Shown in pieces: positions 59,500 to 64,000 of a stretch of DNA of 64,000 nucleotides; position 1 is the first letter of the stretch; every line of letters starts with the position of its first letter. A program made the position numbers and the translations under genes. The notes under the pieces are model-generated. The model searched no databases and was not told the DNA's origin. It saw only the letters and a program-made list of their open reading frames with translations. The stretch spans positions 88,203 through 152,202 of the forward strand of contig JAEZJF010000025.1 in assembly GCA_023415825.1 (NCBI GenBank), in the 5' to 3' direction. Source of the DNA: Bacillota bacterium (lineage in GTDB: Bacteria > Bacillota > Clostridia > DSM-8532).

Positions 59500-60039
59500 T
59501 TATTTTTCTATAGGGAGTTTCTTTATCTCTATAAATAACAAAATACTAAAAACAATTTCAAAAATTATCATTATAGATGATACAATGGCTGCACTATAAT
59601 TTAATCCAATAATTAATGCTGCGATTGGTATAACTATTGATAAAACCATATAACTTCTTGATTTATATAACCATCCAAAAGGTAATAAATGTGCTCCAAA
59701 AATAATTGCTAAAACCATTACCATTTTATCTGGTACTGTTGCATAAACCCACATTGCAATGAGTAAGTAAACCATTTGGTTTACCGAAAATAATACACCT
59801 AAATTAGTCAATGGATTACCCTTATTTGTGAAATCAACTTTAATAATTTTTGAAATAGCGTAAGCTAAAGGCATTAGTGGAGCTGTAAAACAGAAAGTTA
59901 AAAGATTCTTCGTAAGCATTGGTAATAAAGAAAAATGAACTATGGAAACAGCAGTCCAGATAAAAACTGAAGCTATAATAAAATGAATACCTTTCTTTTG
60001 TTTTACCGCACAATCCAATCGTAATTGTTCTAAATTCAT
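59500..60039 (-). CDS. DUF7010-like membrane protein (cassette)
   Basis: The ATG at 60039 (MNLEQLRLDCAVKQKKGIHF) is chosen because the longer frame runs through the attC-like site. The 179-residue protein has about six helices and the family texts GNPLTNLG and FGAHLLPFGWLYKS. Its function is unknown. Confidence 0.85.
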   Translation of the reverse strand: MNLEQLRLDCAVKQKKGIHFIIASVFIWTAVSIVHFSLLPMLTKNLLTFCFTAPLMPLAYAISKIIKVDFTNKGNPLTNLGVLFSVNQMVYLLIAMWVYATVPDKMVMVLAIIFGAHLLPFGWLYKSRSYMVLSIVIPIAALIIGLNYSAAIVSSIMIIFEIVFSILLFIEIKKLPIEK

Positions 60040-60159
60040 ACTCAACCTCACATAATTGACTTTAATATTTATTCCAATTATAGCGCATTTACATATTTTA
60101 GAAAACAAAACTGTCCAAAACAATCGCCACAGGACGTGGCGCACCTCTTTCACTATTAC

Positions 60160-60297
60160 GTATAACGTCCCGGTTTTACGACGCCGACGAACCGGACCAG
60201 CGGAGCCTTTCCCTTTAGCGGCGCTTGCCGCCCGGTGAGACGATGTGGGCACGCATTCCCTTGAGCACGCCCCCAAGCGTAAAAGCTATGTTAGGCG
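60160..60297 (-). repeat. attC-like site containing the stop codon of its gene
   Basis: Left core GTATAACGTCCCGGTTTTACG and right core GCGTAAAAGCTATGTTAGGC. On the minus strand the right core reads GCCTAACATAGC; its TAA is the stop codon of the Mrr-like gene, a typical arrangement of integron cassettes. Confidence 0.87.
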
Positions 60298-60878
60298 ATG
60301 CTGATATCTCTTTTTACCCAATCTTCTATAGGCTGTAATTCTTTATTTTCAATTATTGTAGAACGTATACTATTTCCACTATAGGAAATAAACCATCCAG
60401 CATATTTAGGAAATTCAATCCACTCAGGTATTTCTGATACGTGAGTATTTCGTGATCTAGTATGGTAATTACTCTTACCATCTACAAAAATTATTGTTGC
60501 TATTCCATGAGCAACTGCATATTCTAATGCACCTCTCTGAAAACCTGAAGTAGAGAATATCATCGCTTTATGTGCACCAACATCACTCAATTTTGAATGA
60601 AGTGACAAAACTACTTCACGTTCAACAGGTCGGTTGTATCGCTTACATTCAATTAATACAATTATTTGTGCACCTTCAAAAATAGAAAATTCCGAAACTG
60701 CATCAAATTCATACTCTCCACCAGTACCAGACAATTGAGCTAAGTGGCTGATCTGAAATTGAGTTAGGCTAGCCCCAGCGCATGTTAGCCATTCAGCAAC
60801 TTGCTGTTCATATTCCTTAGGAGTAATCATTAAAGATTTTTGAGGATTCCACGGAGACATATAATCTGGGTTATCCAT
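60291..60878 (-). CDS. Mrr-like restriction endonuclease-fold protein (cassette)
   Basis: The 195-residue protein has the PD-(D/E)xK nuclease core of the Mrr family: TGGEYEFDAV (catalytic Asp), VLIECKRY (ExK) and the late FSTSGFQRGALEYAVAHGIATI. No methyltransferase or partner gene is nearby, so it may target modified DNA like Mrr, or act in another defence. It starts behind GGGAGG. The stop codon TAA lies in the adjoining attC-like R box. Confidence 0.88.
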   Translation of the reverse strand: MDNPDYMSPWNPQKSLMITPKEYEQQVAEWLTCAGASLTQFQISHLAQLSGTGGEYEFDAVSEFSIFEGAQIIVLIECKRYNRPVEREVVLSLHSKLSDVGAHKAMIFSTSGFQRGALEYAVAHGIATIIFVDGKSNYHTRSRNTHVSEIPEWIEFPKYAGWFISYSGNSIRSTIIENKELQPIEDWVKRDISIA

Positions 60879-60911
60879 AGTAATACCTCCCTTGTTTGAG
60901 CTTAGTTCAGT

Positions 60912-60940
60912 TTCGCCTAACGTCCCGGTTTTCCCAGCCC
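60912..60940 (-). repeat. attC-like left core only
   Basis: CGCCTAACGTCCCGGTTTT runs directly into CCCAGCCCCGCGAAGCCAG, the start of the 3' cassette hairpin. Arms and right core are deleted. Confidence 0.65.
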
Positions 60941-60943
60941 CGC

Positions 60944-60974
60944 GAAGCCAGATTCAGCCATGGACGGCTGAACC
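60944..60974 (-). repeat. 3' cassette hairpin
   Basis: GAAGCCAGA is followed by TTCAGCC-ATGGAC-GGCTGAA, a perfect stem identical to the copies at 57723 and 62604. Confidence 0.65.
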
Positions 60975-61030
60975 TAATACAAAACTACTCTTACGTAAAT
61001 AATGTGAAAAACTCAACTACAAATTGGAAT

Positions 61031-61456
61031 TTAGCGGTCTGTTTGTTCCGTCATCAATCCCCATCGGAAACCAAATTTGTCGATAAATACAACCATACAA
61101 GAGCTATATGTCGTACTCTGCATCTGATAAATTGTCTCGCTATCTTCCCTTAAAACTTCATATGCCTGCTTTACTTCTTCCTTTGTATTGAATGTGACGG
61201 TCAGTGAAAGCGCCGTACTTTTTACAAAATTAACATCCATATTGTCGCACATCATAATCCTTTGGTCACCAATAAAAAGCTCTGCGTGATATATGTAATT
61301 TTCTTGTTCAGGTGTTAACTTTTTATCCCAATCAGACTTATTAGCATCGGAATATCGTAGTAAACAACCAGCCTTTGCATCAAAAGCTTTTTGATACAGT
61401 ATGATTGCTTCTTCACAATCACCTGCAAAATTAAAGTTCGGTGTAATTATAGCCAT
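61031..61456 (-). CDS. VOC/PhnB-like protein (cassette)
   Basis: The 141-residue protein has NFNFAGDCEEAIILYQKAFDA, IYHAELFIGDQRIMMCD and FIDKFGFRWGLMTEQ, the PhnB branch of the glyoxalase/bleomycin-resistance fold. It starts behind AAAGGGTGG. Related proteins bind or isomerise small molecules; the ligand is unknown. Confidence 0.9.
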   Translation of the reverse strand: MAIITPNFNFAGDCEEAIILYQKAFDAKAGCLLRYSDANKSDWDKKLTPEQENYIYHAELFIGDQRIMMCDNMDVNFVKSTALSLTVTFNTKEEVKQAYEVLREDSETIYQMQSTTYSSCMVVFIDKFGFRWGLMTEQTDR

Positions 61457-61585
61457 TTTACCACCCTTTCATTTATTCATTAAGTTTCTGCTTATCTATT
61501 GATAAGTTTTATATTATTAGCTATTTAGTTCTACTAATCAAACAAGTGTGGCTTAGAACACCTTAACGCCAATTCTTCAAAACTC

Positions 61586-61600
61586 ACCCCCGGATGGGGC
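61586..61600 (-). repeat. GC-rich leader hairpin
   Basis: CACCCC-CGGAT-GGGGC pairs over four to five bases and lies 19 bases before the attC-like site at 61619. Confidence 0.5.
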
Positions 61601-61618
61601 GATCCAAGCTGGGAATTA

Positions 61619-61758
61619 CATATAACGTCCCGGTTTTACGACGCCGACGAACCGGACCAGCAGAGCCTTTCTCTTTAGCGGCGCTTGCCGCCCGGTGAGA
61701 CGGTGTGGGCAGGAATACCCATAAGCACGCCCCGTAAGCGTAAAAGCTATGTTATATG
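61619..61758 (-). repeat. attC-like site
   Basis: Left core CATATAACGTCCCGGTTTTACG and right core GCGTAAAAGCTATGTTATATG enclose 140 bp of the short right-arm form. Confidence 0.85.
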
Positions 61759-61903
61759 ATGCACCCTGCACCTCGTAGACTACTGGAAATTAAAATCTAA
61801 ATTATATCACTCATAATATATCTTTTCTTCCACCAATTCAATAACATTCCAGTAAGAAGAATCTATAAATGAGAAAGCTATAATATATCTCGGAGGTGAT
61901 ATT

Positions 61904-62392
61904 TTGAAAAAATACTTGATCACGGTTTTTTTTGTATTAGGCTTGGGACTATCAAAAATACTTTTCTCATCAAATAATAATAGCCAGATGCCTGAAATAG
62001 ATGCACAACCAATAATTGAACTAAGTAACCCGAGAGATATCTCTGATAGACAATTGTACTATGACGCTCTTTCTTCATTTCTTCAACCATATGTACAAAA
62101 GGCAGTAAGCGATTGGTACCAGAAAAATTCTAAATTCCGTGATGGTACTGTTGATCCTTGGCAAACAAAAATATTATCAATCGAAAGATCACCTGAGCAT
62201 AATTTCATTTTCATTATTAAAGTCGAAGCATTCCCATATATACTTGCGCATATCACAGTGGGACGTGAACAAATTACATTTAAGCTAGGCCCAAATGGTG
62301 ATGTAACAATGATAAAATTCGAGCATATTGAAACTATTGATGATTGGATAAAATATAGGTTTCCTCAACCTACATCAGCGACTATAGAATAA
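61904..62392 (+). CDS. Exported DUF3888-like protein (plus-strand cassette gene)
   Basis: TTG 61904 follows GGAGGTGAT. The 162-residue protein has an N-terminal signal or anchor (residues 2-20) and a DUF3888-like domain, with LSSFLQPYVQKAVSDWYQ and GREQITFKLGPNGDVTMIKFEH. It runs against the array direction. AT-rich text with TATAAT-like boxes upstream (about 61800-61890) may be its own promoter. Confidence 0.8.
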   Translation: MKKYLITVFFVLGLGLSKILFSSNNNSQMPEIDAQPIIELSNPRDISDRQLYYDALSSFLQPYVQKAVSDWYQKNSKFRDGTVDPWQTKILSIERSPEHNFIFIIKVEAFPYILAHITVGREQITFKLGPNGDVTMIKFEHIETIDDWIKYRFPQPTSATIE

Positions 62393-62447
62393 TACTGGAA
62401 AAGCCTAATTTCTTCAAAGTGATGCCATGTGCAAAAGCAGGGTGTGT

Positions 62448-62586
62448 CATATAACGTCCCGGTTTTACGACGCCGACGAACCGGACCAGCGGAGCCGTTC
62501 ACTTTAGCGGCGCTTGCCGCCCGATGAGACGGTGTGGGCACGCATTCCCGTGAGCACGCCCTGCAACGTGATAGCTGTGTTATATG
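62448..62586 (-). repeat. attC-like site
   Basis: Left core CATATAACGTCCCGGTTTTACG is perfect. The right core AACGTGATAGCTGTGTTATATG has a changed L box. Confidence 0.8.
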
Positions 62587-62603
62587 TAGTTTCCTGCCCC
62601 ACG

Positions 62604-62633
62604 TAGCCAGATTCAGCCATGGACGGCTGAACC
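62604..62633 (-). repeat. 3' cassette hairpin
   Basis: GTAGCCAGA is followed by TTCAGCC-ATGGAC-GGCTGAA, a perfect stem. It stands between the inositol monophosphatase gene and its attC-like site. Confidence 0.65.
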
Positions 62634-62710
62634 TTTTACAAAACCTGATCTTACGCATTATATAAATATGACGAAGTAATACAATATCAAATTATGCTTA
62701 TACTGAATAA

Positions 62711-63499
62711 TTACGCGAGAATGTGTTTCAGCTCATCGAACACTTTAGGACTTGATACAATTATATTGTTCCCGTTAATACATTCAAGAGCAGGGTAACT
62801 ATCTTCTTTTTTATAGTGGCCTACCTCCGCTCCAGCTTCAATAGCAATTAATTTTGCAGCAGCAACATCCCAAGGAGATAACTTTCCCTCATAAAATCCT
62901 TGCATTCTTCCACATGCTACCCAACATATATCTAAAGCAGGTGAACCTAATCTTCTCAAATCTCTTATATGAGGTAGAACACGCCCTAATCGGTTTATTA
63001 TTTCTTGAATATCGTCTTTCCTATGTGGAAAACCAGTTCCAATTACACAACTTTTTAATTCTGAAACGTCTTTAACACTAATCTTATTGCCATTAAGAAA
63101 CGCCCCTGAATTTTCTGAAGCATAATACATTTCATCAAGAAATGGATTATAAACAACTCCATAGCGAACTTTGCAATCAACTGCATAAGCAATTGATACA
63201 GCAACTTGATAGTGGTCGTTTGCATATCCAACAGTACCATCAATAGGGTCAATAATCCATGTAGGCTGCTGTAAAGATTGATTTTTGTTCCCATTATCTT
63301 CTTCGGATAGAATTTCATGATTACTAAATATCTTATTAATCTCTGCTTTAATTACATCATTTGAAGCTAAATCTGCGGTTGTAACAAGTTCATAGCCATC
63401 TTTTACAGATTCACTGTATTGTTTTGTTTCTCGTAGTTCTTTGATTTTCGTTCCAGCAAGTTTCGCTATTCTAATTGCTTCGTTCAATATTATGTCCAT
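62711..63499 (-). CDS. Inositol monophosphatase family protein (cassette)
   Basis: The 262-residue protein has both metal motifs, WIIDPIDGTVGYAND and SPWDVAAAKLIAIEAGAEV, and the upstream LSEEDN glutamate region. It should release phosphate from inositol phosphate or a similar sugar phosphate with Mg2+; 3'-phosphoadenosine phosphatases belong to the same fold. It is the largest gene in the array. It starts behind AGGGGGT. Confidence 0.93.
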   Translation of the reverse strand: MDIILNEAIRIAKLAGTKIKELRETKQYSESVKDGYELVTTADLASNDVIKAEINKIFSNHEILSEEDNGNKNQSLQQPTWIIDPIDGTVGYANDHYQVAVSIAYAVDCKVRYGVVYNPFLDEMYYASENSGAFLNGNKISVKDVSELKSCVIGTGFPHRKDDIQEIINRLGRVLPHIRDLRRLGSPALDICWVACGRMQGFYEGKLSPWDVAAAKLIAIEAGAEVGHYKKEDSYPALECINGNNIIVSSPKVFDELKHILA

Positions 63500-63592
63500 T
63501 CAAAATCTACCCCCTATGCATTATATAAATTATCTTTAATTCGCTCTATTAAACTAATGTGTCTCACTCTCCAAAGTCAGTGCTACCAAACT

Positions 63593-63609
63593 CGCCCCCG
63601 GATGGGGCG
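63593..63609 (-). repeat. GC-rich leader hairpin (best copy)
   Basis: CGCCCC-CGGAT-GGGGCG has a perfect 6-bp stem. It lies 18 bases before the attC-like site at 63627. Confidence 0.6.
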
Positions 63610-63626
63610 ATCTATGCAAGAAATTT

Positions 63627-63790
63627 CGTCTAACGTCCCGGTTTTACGACGCCGACGAACCGGACCAACGGAGCCTTTCTCTTTAGCGGCGCTTGCCGCC
63701 CGGTGAGACGGCGTGGGCAGCAATGACCTCCTGAACCTTCTATTTATGCTAACTTCGTGCTGTGCCCCTTGCGTAAAAGCTATGTTAGCT
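63627..63790 (-). repeat. attC-like site
   Basis: Left core CGTCTAACGTCCCGGTTTTACG and right core GCGTAAAAGCTATGTTAGC form a full-length site. It is the last site before the right edge. Confidence 0.85.
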
Positions 63791-63852
63791 GAAGTCCCAT
63801 GTCCCTCGAAGCCAGAGCGACCATGGACGGGAGCCCTTAACATTTATGACGT

Positions 63853-64000
63853 TCACACAGCAGAAGTATATACCCTCGAACTTTCTCCCCAAGGATGATA
63901 ACCTACTCCTAAATATGAAAAACCATATTTCTCATAATATCCAATATGGTCTGTACATAAGTATATATGTGAAAAACCAAAATTCTTAGTATCTTCTTTG
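63853..64000 (-). CDS. GNAT N-acetyltransferase, C-terminal part (cut by window edge)
   Basis: The frame enters from the right edge and stops at TGA 63853. Visible residues include NFGFSHIYLCTDHIGYYEKYGF and YHPWGESSRVY, the C-terminal strand and Tyr-rich helix typical of GNAT proteins. It lies 62 bases from the attC-like site at 63627-63790, so it is another cassette and the array continues. Confidence 0.82.
   Translation of the reverse strand, partial: KEDTKNFGFSHIYLCTDHIGYYEKYGFSYLGVGYHPWGESSRVYTSAV

Larger units (their letters stand above)
41629..64000 (-). mobile_element. Integron-like gene-cassette array (no integrase in window)
   Basis: About 26 attC-like sites or remnants alternate with small unrelated genes, nearly all on the minus strand. 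On that strand good sites begin TAACAAWGCTTTTACG and end CGTAAAACCGGGACGTTA. TAAC/GTTA and TTTTACG/CGTAAAA pair as R and L boxes, leaving spacers of about 5 and 7 bases. The apex includes GCGGC-GCTT-GCCGC nested in ACCGG/CCGGT. Site polarity relative to the genes is that of integron cassettes. The array continues past the right edge, where attI and an intI gene would be expected. Cassette composition varies strongly between neighbours. No transposase or phage gene was seen. Confidence 0.82.

Noticed and set aside
63583..63843. Open frames over the attC-like sites encoding similar PTPSHRAASAAK...RRRRKTGT peptides (also near 62365, 59237, 53245, 50535, 49791, 45973)
   Set aside because: They are translations of the repeat itself on the minus strand; they have no ribosome binding sites, different ends and no family resemblance other than to each other.
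41629..64000. CRISPR array
   Set aside because: Repeats are 45-245 bp with paired ends, spaced by whole genes of variable size, and no cas genes or short uniform spacers are present.
41629..64000. Insertion sequences or phage
   Set aside because: No transposase, recombinase or structural phage gene was seen, and the repeats lie singly between genes instead of bracketing one.

Overview
The window looks like a Clostridia-type Firmicute chromosome (genus not determinable here). Supporting signs are strong GGAGG-type ribosome binding sites, frequent TTG/GTG starts, a CotH/DUF4956/VTC cluster, a galactanase locus with a CBM61, a BlaI-BlaR1 pair and an FHA-FtsW fusion. Almost every gene lies on the minus strand; the clear exceptions are blaI-blaR1 and two small genes in the right half. 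Bases 1-36 kb read as ordinary core or metabolic DNA. Bases 36.7-64 kb are visibly more AT-rich and made of small accessory genes.

Left part, read in transcription order (right to left). 1-3.3 kb: E1alpha, E1beta and E2 (cut by the window edge) of a 2-oxoacid (pyruvate/acetoin type) dehydrogenase, with two identical 12-bp palindromes around the promoter. 3.6-7.0 kb: VTC polyphosphate-polymerase-like protein, DUF4956 membrane protein and CotH kinase. 7.2-14.6 kb: a galactan-utilisation locus with a LacI regulator, cytoplasmic GH53, sugar ABC importer (SBP plus two permeases) and secreted GH53-CBM61. Three matching operator-like sites sit before the regulator and before the operon, and two related hairpin-ended elements flank the secreted galactanase gene. 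14.8-18.2 kb: two-component system and HtrA-like protease. 18.3-21 kb: a decayed glycosyltransferase/GtrA gene, then blaI-blaR1 with a double operator. 21-33.6 kb: two radical SAM proteins, DUF1846, a DUF1801 protein, nitroreductases, SDR, hydrolase, a SEDS (FHA-FtsW) plus class B PBP pair, a YdcF/SanA-like protein and a propeller lipoprotein. 33.8-36.4 kb: a secreted GH8 enzyme with two nearly identical F5/8-FN3 modules.

The most interesting region is 41.6-64 kb and beyond the right edge: an integron-like gene-cassette array. About 26 copies, intact or partial, of a 45-245 bp attC-like site alternate with small unrelated genes. On the minus strand each good site starts near TAACAAWGCTTTTACG and ends near CGTAAAACCGGGACGTTA. 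These ends pair as R''/R' and L''/L' boxes with an unequal unpaired spacer, the standard attC layout, and nearly all genes run in the polarity expected for cassettes. Cargo includes Nudix, GNAT acetyltransferases, flavodoxin, RidA, PNPOx-like, histidine phosphatases, VOC, Mrr-like nuclease, ThyX-like, TfoX C-terminal domain, inositol monophosphatase and many small membrane or unknown proteins. Several cassettes are dead, and sites near the left (presumed oldest) end are degenerate. No integrase is in the window; the polarity predicts attI and intI beyond the right edge. A faint attC remnant at 38.1 kb suggests the array once reached further left.

Two further hairpin families travel with the cassettes: a GC-rich one in cassette leaders and one with changing stems between gene and attC. 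No rRNA, tRNA, CRISPR array or transposase was recognised.
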